NCBI GenBank assembly: GCA_903813345.2
Contig: CAIIXF020000012.1
Span: 7,587,615 to 7,651,614 of the forward strand
Length of the DNA stretch: 64,000 bases
Reading direction: 5' to 3'
Origin: Owenia fusiformis
Lineage: Eukaryota; Annelida; Polychaeta; Sabellida; Oweniidae
Shown here: positions 46,953 through 58,900 of the stretch, piece by piece
Layout of the letters: every line of letters starts with the position of its first letter
Numbering within the stretch: position 1 is the first letter of the stretch
Position numbers and translations under genes: made by a program
The notes under the pieces: model-generated
The model's input: only the letters and a program-made list of their open reading frames with translations
Told to the model about the DNA's origin: nothing
The model's database searches: none

Positions 46953-49900
46953 TTAATGCGAAAACCAAAAGTTTGGAGGTAGGTATCCTTCAGGCTGTGG
47001 TACTTTTGAAGTTCTCATGCTTTTCTCAAGAAAGTTCATCAACCTTCCTACTGGACCCCCTGATCCTTTTGGGGTCACTGCATTTATCTTTTTCACATAG
47101 TCTGTACAAAGCACAAATAACAGTTTATGAAACTGAATTTTATATGCCTGCATGAATGCATTGCCGGCAACGACAAGAAAGTCATACAGTAGTGTTGCTG
47201 TGACGTCAGGCCAGGGGTCCATGTTTAGTAATCGGGTCAACCAGAGCCAACCCATCTCTAAGCCATATGGGTGAGGGTGCTGCGGACCCCTGGGAGGGGT
47301 GGAGACTATGATTGCAGCATAAAGTCGCATTAGTCCTGACATTCGCTTTAAATATTTATCTTGTTTTTCAACATTGCCTTCCTCATCGTATGTATATCCT
47401 AGTGACCTGGAAGTAGTTTATATATAATTTTGTTAAAATATTTTTTTGGTCCATACTGCAAAGGTGTAGCACAGTGACCAAAGGGAACAAATAAAAAAAA
47501 TATATATATATGTAAAACCACCCAAAAAGCACATCCAGTTAAAATAAACAAACCCCACTATCCAACCAATCATTAAATTTTGTACAAACAAGCATTTTGA
47601 AATTACTCCTTTTTCTCATCTTGAAGGCACTGCCTCAATCAGGTCCTTATACATGTATGTACGAGATTTCGGGAGGATACCACTATACTATACCCTTTTT
47701 ATACAAATATCACAAATAAAAAATGAATGAAAAAAATTCTATTGATGGGAATCGGATGGAATTTCTATGTTCAGGATTTGCTTCATATGTCTAATAACAT
47801 ATGTTATTGACAGACTGATAACATTATAAACATGCAAAATGTCACTATCTGCTTTTGTTACAGATGTCAAACCTCGAACATCAAACATCAACTATTAAAC
47901 ACCGACCTCCGAACAGTGAATGCTGTTCACAAAAAGGTTGGAGACGATAACAATACTTCTGGTGGTAATATAAAAATAATCAACCTACCTATGAAAATCT
48001 TCTGATGACTGGCCAGGTTGCCTCGAGGGATGATAAGGCACCAAATATGGACATTTCTTGTAAAAATGTCCGCAGATGAGCTCGGATAGCTCAGGGAACT
48101 CACACATGACTCCAACTGTAACGGCTGCTATAGGAAAGGCCGATTTATGATTAGCACTCACTTCCTCATCTCCTTTACTCTGCAATTGTACACGATCAGG
48201 GCTCTCATTAGCAGTGGGCAATAGGTCATTTTCACAGATGGTTTTACCAAAATTGACTCGTGTTTTGAGGAATTGTCATGTTGAAATTATAACTTTCAAT
48301 ATTTTTCAGTTGTTTTTGTCAATTTTCTTCAGTAGTTGGTCAACTTTTCAGATCCCAATTTTTATTTATTTTCAAATACTCACAATAAAATGATAATACT
48401 CAAGACAAAATGAGAAAACTCCCTATAAAATATTAATACTCATAACAAAATTAAGAGTACTCACCAAATAAAGAAACTACTCATCAAAAATGTGAATACT
48501 CACTACAAAATGAGTATAATCACACAAATTGATAAAATGAGAACACTCACCAAAAATGAAAATATTCAGCACAAGACTAGAACAAGAATTTTCATGTGAC
48601 TGTGTGTAAATTAAGTTTTTTTTCACACTGATACACTTATCAAAGTGTCAAGTGTTAGCACACACCGTATTCTCTGTAATTAGCACCCAGGGTGTATAGA
48701 AAATTGAAAATACATCATTCAGAAAGAAATCAGAAATTCCTTCATTCATTATGGACTATTCTGAGACAATATTAGCATAGTATGGTGCGGGAAGCACCCA
48801 TCGATAGATATTTATCGAGAGGATGCATAGAATTATAATACCCTTCATGTTTACAGCAGTTTAGGGTAAGTACTCTATTATCGCCCGCTCATGGATTTTT
48901 CGAGATATGATTTTTCTAAACTACAGAGAATACGGTATGTAACCTTAAATTAAGGGAATAAATGTGTTTTAAAAAAAAAAAATAAATACTAACCACGATT
49001 TTCTTAGCAAATAAATCTTTACAGAATGGAACAGCCATTGGATGTTCGCTGGGGTTGACTCGTTTACTTCCAACTTCAACTTGTTTACCAAATAGAATGG
49101 AGTGTATTTTCTCCAGTTTGTCCCGTAAATGTGACCCACTTTGTGTGGATATAGTGTTCACTGGAAGCGTCACTGCTTTTTGTAGGTCAAACTTATATTT
49201 CTTCAACTGAAATGAGAATAGTCTCTTTAAAGTAAATGAATATAAATGGGATAAGCATGCAAAACCTCCTTCAATTTGTTAGAGATGCTGACCACCAAAT
49301 ACCAACCACCGAACACCAACTGCAACATGCCAGAGAGTTGGAGACACATTGTTACTTATGGTGGTGACATAATAAAGGGATTTTGAGTTTTTCATTAGTT
49401 TGTATATGGATATTCATGGTAGTGTCTCGGAATAGACACTGCAACTGAACACAAAAACATTAGTTCCAATTTGCAACAATTCAACAAGAGTTGGCTTGGC
49501 ATTGATTTCATTTTTACTGGGAATTATTATGTGTACAATGTACATGCTATTAATATTTACCCTAGGATCAGCTGATAGAGCCAAACCAGCCTTCTCTGCC
49601 TCTGACACTCTAGCTAGGTGGGACTGATACTGTGCCAAAACTTCTTCTGCCAATTTTAGAGGATCTGAAAGATTGAAAATTTGAAATAGACATTTTTGAA
49701 ACTTACATGTTTGAAAATGACAGGTTTGAGAATGTCATGCTTGAGAATAACATGTTAAAGACTGACATATTTGAATCTGGAAAAAGTTTTAAAATAATGT
49801 GGCAGGTAATGATTTTAGAAAGGCTGGACTGGGGTTCTTTGAAACATACTTAATTTTTCTATTTGTTTATAATTTTTCGTTGCAATTTATGCCAATTTCG

Positions 49901-52900
49901 ACCCATGCTGGTATTTGTAAGCTACTGATATTATGGATAAACAAGTCCAATAGATATCACAATAGACCAACCAAAATCTTAAAATAAATCTTGTTACCTA
50001 TTATATTTGCAGCTGGAGCTGCAGCTTCAGCCGCAGCTTTTGCCTCAGCTGCAGCTTTAGCAGCTATTTCTGCAGCTGCTTTTTTCTGCTCTTCCTCATT
50101 AGCTGCCCTGTCAACTGTATCTAAAACAGGGAAATATAGTGCGATTATTCTTGCCATTTCCCATTGCATTTTTAAATTTTGAATATGTTCTATTCCCTAG
50201 CTTAACAGAAGTTCTATAACTAATTCATGAAATAGAGAGCAATATATAAAAGGGATTAATTTCAAAATCAGTTGGCTCAATGATATTTATGTCAATAGTA
50301 CAGGGTCTTGTCCTGCAAATCCATGTCTTTGAAACCTGTATGCCCTTAAATGGCTAGCCACATACCAACAAATCGTCCATGATATGGAGCTTATAATGAT
50401 TATATATGTAGTAAAACCTGAGAAAGTGACCACCTCTCTCTAGTTGAACAGTATTACTGTTATACATATACATATAGACATATAAAAACAAATGCTATAT
50501 TTATTGAAACCTGTATGTCCGGACACCCCTCTAATCTAAACACCTTTATATGTAAACACTTTTTGTCCCATTTGCTATAGACTCCCATGTTAAAAACTTC
50601 AAAATGTGAACACCTGCTAATTTGAACACAAATGGCTGATTCGAGTGGTGATTGGCTTAGACAGGTTTCACTTTAGTCATATACCTATGGCTGATGTGAC
50701 AATTTCCATTGAATTGTTGACCTTCTTTACAAGCTGTAGCATTTGTTTTACTTAAATCATATACCTATGGCTGATGTGACAATTTCCATTGAATTGTTGA
50801 CCTTCTTTACAAGCTGTAGCATTTGTTTTACTTAAATCATATACCTATGGCTGATGTGACAATTTCCACTGAATTGTTGACCTTCTTTACAAGCTGTAGC
50901 ATTTGTTTTACTTAAATCATATACCTATGGCTGATGTGACAATTTCCATTGAATTGTTGACCTTCTTTACAAGCTGTAGCATTTGTTTTACTTAAATCAT
51001 ATACCTATGGCTGATGTGACAATTTCCATTGAATTGTTGACCTTCTTTACAAGCTGTAGCATTTGTTTTACTTAAATCATATACCTATGGCTGATGTGAC
51101 AATTTCCATTGAATTGTTGACCTTCTTTACAAGCTGTAGCATTTGTTTTACTTAAATCATATACCTATGGCTGATGTGACAATTTCCATTGAATTGTTGG
51201 CTTTCTTTACAAGCTGTAGCATTTGTTTTACTTAAATCATATACCTATGGCTGAAGTGACAATTTCCATTGAATTGTTGGCTTTCTTTACAAGCTGTAGT
51301 ATTTGTTCCATTTGCTCTGGAATGACATCTCCTATCTCTGCACAATTCTGAAGCATCTAAAAATTAAACAAGCGATTTGTAAGATTTATATTTTATTGGT
51401 TTCCTGGCACTTCTAATTCACCATTAATGGAGACTTAAATATTACATATTCTAGAGGGTGAAATTAGAGATTTCAACTCTCAAGAAAAAAGTCTTGCCTT
51501 TCCATTAAGATGGGTTCAGAAATAGCATTTTTGACACAATTTAGACCAGAAGTTATGCCCAAAATGAATAAACTGAACAAACCTTAATATAACATCATTG
51601 ATTCTAAATTTTAATTAAAATTATTACTCACACATGCATCTGAATATAATTGGTAGTACAACTGATCACTTTCAAATAAGAGAAGTGTTAATCCTACCTC
51701 ATTGATTTTGGTGTAAATATTCAGTACAATCTGTGGACAGGTGACTTTGATATTCTCCTCTAGTTGAGACTGGTGTCTGCAGTCTTTTATCTTTCTTTCC
51801 ATGGTCTGTTTGATCCCTACAACTTTTTCTAGACTTGATACGAGTGCCTCAATCCTTTTCTTAGCTTCGGCATCCCTGGAGTAACAGACATTAAAGTGGA
51901 ATATAGTTAGTAACTTAGTTTATTTATTTATTTATAGTGGTCAGTCTTACAATACAACAAAATATAAAACAATTAATTATAATTTTACCCAGCCCACCTT
52001 GGGCTTTACTACTTACTTACTTATTTACTACTGTTAACAATAGGAAATAACAAAATTGAGTACAATAAAATAACTGTGGTAATCAAGGTACCCCTTGTAG
52101 AAAATTGCACATAAAATTCAAATGTCATCCAAAAGAACAAAACTTTAGTCAGTGATGGTTAAAAATATCATGAAAATAAAACTTCAATGGAATTTCAAGC
52201 GACGTAGCTAAGTCTCTATTTTATCAAATAAAAAAATATAAAATATCACCCTAGACAATATGAAAGGTGATAACAGGCTTGCACTTTGAAAGTTGAAAGC
52301 AAGTTGGTTTTATAAAATGTTAGCATACTTGCGGTTCTGCTCCAACTCCATCTGGTGTTGTTTCTCCTCAGCCTCTCGCCTCTTTACATCAAGAAGCTGA
52401 AAGATAAAATAAGATTAAACTCTACACAAACTGAAACTGTCTGGAGAAATATGTCTCTCTACTGTAAAGATCACCTCTCGCCATATGACATTTTTCAAAA
52501 GATAACGAACAAAAGCATTCCATATTACACAGGTTCCGCAGTATAAAACTATAATTTGAGATATACTTTTTGAATAATTTGGGCACCAACGGATTGCTGT
52601 CCCCTTAAATAGGAATTGTTTCCTTATATGGCACAATTAATTATGAGATTCTTTGAGAAAATGTATGTGAATCTAGACATCCGCTTAGTCACATTTGGCC
52701 ATTTTGCCCCTATAGTTGACTGAAGCTTTAGTTTACTGTGGAATTACCGTCCAAAATCTTTTCATATGTACAAAAAATACTTAATAAAGAAACATGACCT
52801 ACTCTAGCATGCATTTTATGATGCTCTTTCAATTTCAGTTGTCTCTGTTTGACCTCTAAGAGTTTCTCGCGGTTGAGTGCTTCCATCTGCGCCTGTGTCT

Positions 52901-55900
52901 TGTTGTTATGTTCCTCTATCTTCAGGTCTAGTTCCAGTTGCCTTGTTTCTGCTTGTTGTTGAATCAGCAACAGTTGACGCCTTAATTCCTCTTTCTTCGC
53001 ATTGACTTTCTCCTGTGTTAAAAATGTATTATAGTTATAATCAATAGAGTGAGCCACAGGAGTACAAGCAAATAAATATGCTTATTGAGTGATGTTGACA
53101 AATTCTGAATAAGATTAATGTTACTTCTACAGAATGCAAAAAAATATCTGATGAAGAGTAGTTACAACAGTTATCTTGACGAAAAGAGTTCATCAGTCAT
53201 GGAAATATAAAATTAATTTTATTATGATTTGTCCCACCTCCCCTTATCGAATGAAATTTTAAATGTTGATTTGTCTTTCACTTGTTAAAATAGTCAATAC
53301 AATTCACTACCGATATCATCATTTACCCCCTCCCCCTCCCCATTATTTTAACAATCACATAATAGGCTCATGTATGAAGTGGCAGGAGATTTAAATTGAC
53401 TTCAAAAAGCAAATGGGATTTCGCCTAATTTTGTATACAAAAAACTTTAAAAACAACTTACGATAATCAAACTTACCTTAGCTTGTTCCTTGCACTGTGT
53501 TTCACATTTCTTAATTGCACTTTCCACCCAGTTTGATCTGATTGTCTCTTGATTAGTGCCCCGTGGGCTATTATTTTGAAGTGGGCTCTTATCATGTTTA
53601 TTGAAGGGGGAATTATCTTTAGCTGTCAATCTCATTTTTGGACTGGTTTTACTGGAATTCCTGCAAAACAGAAAACTCACTTGAAATACAGTAAAACATG
53701 TGTGAGTGGAATACCTTTGTTTCCACTAAAACTGAAATGTGTTCCACCTGGGAGGCATTTCACTTAGATTTTATCAACAATATATCAACAACACACATTA
53801 TTTATGGTAAAACATGTGCAAGTGGAACACCTTTGTTTCCACTGAAATGTGTTCCACTTGGAAGGCATTCCACTTAGATTTGATCAACAGTACTCAGTAA
53901 ATCAAAATCTCACATGAGATGTAGTAAAACCTAAGTGTAACACTCTTGGTTCCACTAAAATGTGTTCCACTTGGGGAGGCATTCCACTTAGATTTGAACA
54001 CACTATCAAAATCTCACTTGAGATGCAGTAAAACCTAAGTGGAACACCCTTGGTTCCACTAAACTGTGTTCCACTTGGGAGGCGCTCCACTTATAGAGAT
54101 TTGATCAACATTATATCAATGGGACACTAGACTGAAAATGTGTTCCACTAAAAAAGGGGTTCCCATAAAGAGGTGCTCACTTAATAGGTTTAACTGTATT
54201 GGATATAATATGACAGTTTTACCAATTTTGGCTCAGTTTGGGCTATTTTTTGTGCTGTGTATTAAATTGCATAGATCTTTAATATTACTTTGATTTAGAC
54301 TTCTCTGCTGGGCTTTTTAACTGTATTGGATATAATATGACAGTTTTACGAATTTTGGCTCAGTTTGGGCTATTTTTTGTGCTGTGTATTAAATTGTATA
54401 GATCTTTGATATTACTTTGATTTCGACTTCTGTCCTGGGCTGATGTTATGACTGCCGCCAGAGTCTGTTGAAGCGTAACTCATGTTGGAGCGTGAACGGA
54501 ACCCATAATCATCATTGCAAGAGTTGTTCAAGTTACGCAGATCCCCGATGCTAAAAAAGACAAGCATATGAAATATGAATATAGGAAAAATGACAAGGCG
54601 TTAACAAGCAAAATATCACTACCTGCCATTTGTTACAGATACCGACCACCAAATGCCAACACCACCCACAAAAAGCAGGAAACTATGACAATGTACACTT
54701 GTGGTGGCAACATAAATATTAGAACATTTGCTTATTTTGTTAATGCTTACTTTGAGAATTTTTATCAAAATATGCCAATTTTTAAGATATTTTTTTATTT
54801 CAAGTGAGTGCAAATAGCTATTTGCCAAAAGCTCTGGTGAGTTAAGTAAGTAACCCATTTTCTTGAATATACTACTGCACATATTATTGAAAGTAAAATG
54901 TATGCACAAGATTTAGTCTCGCAAAAGACTAGTCTCAAAGAAAAATGTATTTGCTACTGGGCCTCTCACCTTCCTGTCTTTCTCCCAGAGCCGACTGATA
55001 TAATACTGTTGTCAGCCTCATCATTTTGCACCTTCAAACTAACATTGGGGGAAACTGGACCAGATACAACAGGTGTTTTACAGCATTCCTCTAAGATAGC
55101 CTGTAGATCAAAAAAGATGAATAATTGAAAGTTAAACGAGACTTATTTATAAGTTGAAGTTTGACTGGAATTCTACCGAGTTACACTGCATCAAGAGATT
55201 ACGTGCCCACTGCCCACCCTACATGACCCAACCCTTCACGTAGTTAACTTCTAATCTTTTGAGAACTTATGCTGTGCACAATATTTTGCATTTAGATATT
55301 TGTGCAAGTCTTTTCAAATGCAAACTCATTTGTTCCATTTGATTACCAAATCCACATTAATGAACTTAATTTTCTTATGATGTTTGGTAATTACTTTTTC
55401 ATCTGGCTACTTTAGCTTAGTTAAAGTACTGATATGATGTATGTCCGCGCATGCGCAATACCATCTCTTGTGATCATTGATGCTGTAACGAGGTAGAATT
55501 CAGTGTTCCCATGAACATTATCAATCCTTGCGCTAAGTCTAAATCTTGATGAGTCAACATAATTCAAACCTGATGCAAAAACTGGGCATCCCTTGTCATA
55601 ACTTCATATTTTTCAGCATCACAGGTATATCTTGAGATTTATGTAAATTATAGCAGTTCAGACATTGAAATTATCCAGTTGGTCAATTTTTATTAGTCTC
55701 CAGAGTTTATCAATTCATGCTAAATTGTGCAGCCATGAGTTTTATGCATGTTAAGAACTAGTCTCGGTTTGGAGAACGAATGTCATCAGTCTATTGCACG
55801 GCACACCTGCTTTGCACAATTTTGATATTTTTACATGTTGTAGATTTAAATGTCCTCTTTTGAATATCCATAATTTAATTTAGGTGATATTTCTATATTT

Positions 55901-58900
55901 TACATAAAAAGATTATTAGCGAAGTAGACTGATAAACTTTGTTCTTCAAATCGAAACTTGTTTTTTACTGAATCGGTATCTGCATGTTATGCCTGCTTCG
56001 GACAATTTTGATATTTTTACATCTTGTAGATTTAAATGTCCTCTTTTGAATATTCATAATTAAATCTGGGTGATATTTCTAAATTTTTCACAAAAAATTA
56101 TTAGCCCAGGAGACTGTTCTCCAACCGAGACTTGTCCCTTCTCGATAATTTAAACTTCTCCCACCATATCTAATTTCATGATTGTGACTCATTTCATGAT
56201 TGACGACATTTTTATCACAAAAGTGTCTGTAAGTATCAAAAAATTTTAAAAATGTACATATTAGTGAATAAATGGTTCAAAAGACAACAGAATTGTTGAT
56301 TTATTACCTCAATATTGCATTTTCAGCACTATAGTAGGTGTCTTTTGTTGTAAGGCATTGCAATTTGAAAGAGGTTTAATTTTAGAGCCTACAGAGTACA
56401 AAAAATATCGTGTTATTTCAATTTGGTCAGTTTGAAATTTCAGCCTATGTTTCATTTTTTACAAAACTAATTATCAACTGCCACTTCTATCGTCAAAGAG
56501 TATTCACGTAGCTATAAAGACTTTTTTGTACGCCATGATTAGGCCATAAGAAGTAGATTCTTTGTTTTGCATCCCCTTGCTTGCACAATTTTGAGTAAAT
56601 CAGAAAAAACAAACACATCCAAATAGCAATAACAAGGGTCTGAAAGTACCATCACATTTCGTTCAATGAGAATCGAAGAAATGGCGGATAATTTGATGTG
56701 CGTCAAAATTGACAGTGTTATTGATTACTTTGGCATACATTGCGTATTTTCTTATATTTTACCCTTGAATAATAGCTATGTTTAAATATATTGTATAAAA
56801 TGTATAGAATGATATGTGTTTGTAGTCACTGCAAATTGGTATGTCATCCTTTTTATGCCCATAAAATGTATACATTTCTCAGCAAACAAGTTTGTGTTTT
56901 TTCTTGAGTTTGTGTTTGTTTTCCTTGTACCCTTGCATGATTTGGATTTTACCAGGACGCAAAACAAAGAATCTGAAACTAGGTACTCTCGTACGGGAAT
57001 ATGAACGAATATATCGTTTGAAAAACAGGTTTGAAAATCCCCATGTTAAACATATGAGGGAAAACAAGGAAGTATAAATTTGTTCCTCCGTGAACTGCAT
57101 CATGGGAAATATTTTGACCTTATAAGGAAAGATTTTCGCGTCTCCTCTTTTGAAGAGGGAACAACAATTTCGAGAATTGCATGTTTCAGAATTTGACATC
57201 TTTGTGTGAACTTTGCATCGTCGGTTGACACCCTCAGTCACTACGTTCTATCCCAAGTGAGGATAGGTCCGAAGCTCGATGAAGCAAGATGTGAAGTTTG
57301 TGTGAACTCTTTAAGTCTGTCTCCCTAAAGTAGCTTGTTTTAAAAAGATGCATATGTTTCTTAAAGATGTGTTAAGATTTGCCCTTAAACTTAGCTAAAT
57401 ATATGTTAACTCTTGATTTGAATTTCATTAAACAAATGTAATATTAAAATCATGATCATGCCTTCAGATTTCAGGAAATCTATTGAGTAAAAGATTCACC
57501 ATTTTAACATAGAAAATCAAATTGTCTAACTTTTTCAAATTCAATTGTATTTTGCGAAAACAAAATGGAGGTATCGGACATGATGTCAATTTACTTTTTC
57601 CAGCACTAAAACAGTTTTTTCCTTTACACTGTACATATTATACAAATAATAATTCAAAGGAGGCTTAAACACTCCATGGGGGAGTTTACGGTTGATGCAC
57701 TTTTGGAAGGGGTGTAAATTGTATGTAAGAAAATTACAAAAATGGTTTTATATGAGGCAGAGGTCTAGATAAGCTGTCGCCATTTGCCAATTGAGAATAT
57801 TTTTAGCACCCGGCGAAGATATTGATCTAAATATTCGCAAAGGTGGCGAATATCTTTGTACAGAACCTACCTGAGAAGCAGATAAATTATCGGGGATTCT
57901 TTGTTTTCAACTTTTGTAATTTTTGTAATTTCACCCATGAGACGCCACAATTATTTTTGTTTCAATTGAAATTTAACACGGGGCACCTTCACAAGACCTG
58001 TTGCGTTCGGTATTTTGATGAATCAATTGAGATACCAAAACTTATTTTCGAGTCAATGAAAATTTAACATTAGCTCATATTCGCAAACCTGTTTCGTTCG
58101 TTTTTCTGATACATTCAATTTGTGTGTGTGTCGAGCTAAATATTTCAAAATTATGCCGGGACCATTGAGGTCTTTCCGGCCAGACTGGAAGGCAGGGCAG
58201 CCTTGGCTTAAATACAATGACGGAAAGATGATGTGTGGAATTTGTCTGAAATATGGAAGTCAAAGTGACACTCGGAAAAGTATCAGTAATAATGATTATC
58301 AGAAAAGACTATCAAGAATACAATCTACATAATCTGTAAAATATGTTTTTTGTGAAAATATAAGTAAACATTGTGGCTAATAATTTTTCACAATGGCTAA
58401 TATTTTTTAGAAAACATTAGCCACATTGGCTAATAACTTTTTCAACTTATCTAGACCACTGTATGAGGAACCCAAATGAAGGTGGAGATTTGTGGATAAT
58501 ATAAAAAAAATGAACCTCTGGTCACCAAATCTTGGATACGCCACTGACTCGTTGTGCACAAGTGAGAGATGTAGACATTGTGGGGAAGGAGAGATCCAAA
58601 TTTGAAAAATAAGACTTGAGTCATGAGTGGAAACAGACAGCCAGCCCACCCTTTGGCAGAGGTTCACATGATCAACTCTTGATAAACAGGCATCATTACT
58701 CATTAGTTACTTTTGGAAAACATGTGTTTGTGATTGATCACGTGATCATACCGTGCTATTTGATTGGTCTGATGTACATAATTCTGATCAAGTCATCCAT
58801 TGCCAAAACTCTGACTACATCTTACCACTCGAAAAGAAAGAGTCAAATAATGCTAATAGATACACTTATAGTTATAATTTCAAGTGATACTCTTGTAATA

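Noticed and set aside
50681-51320. CRISPR-like array
   Set aside because: The 80-bp units have no unique spacers, and they copy a eukaryotic exon end and splice donor.
56940-57050. Possible plus-strand exon (LKLGTLVREYERIYRLKN)
   Set aside because: An acceptor-like TTTTACCAG precedes it but the donor is weak (CAG|GTTTGA), and it lies antisense in a GLE1 intron with no recognised family.
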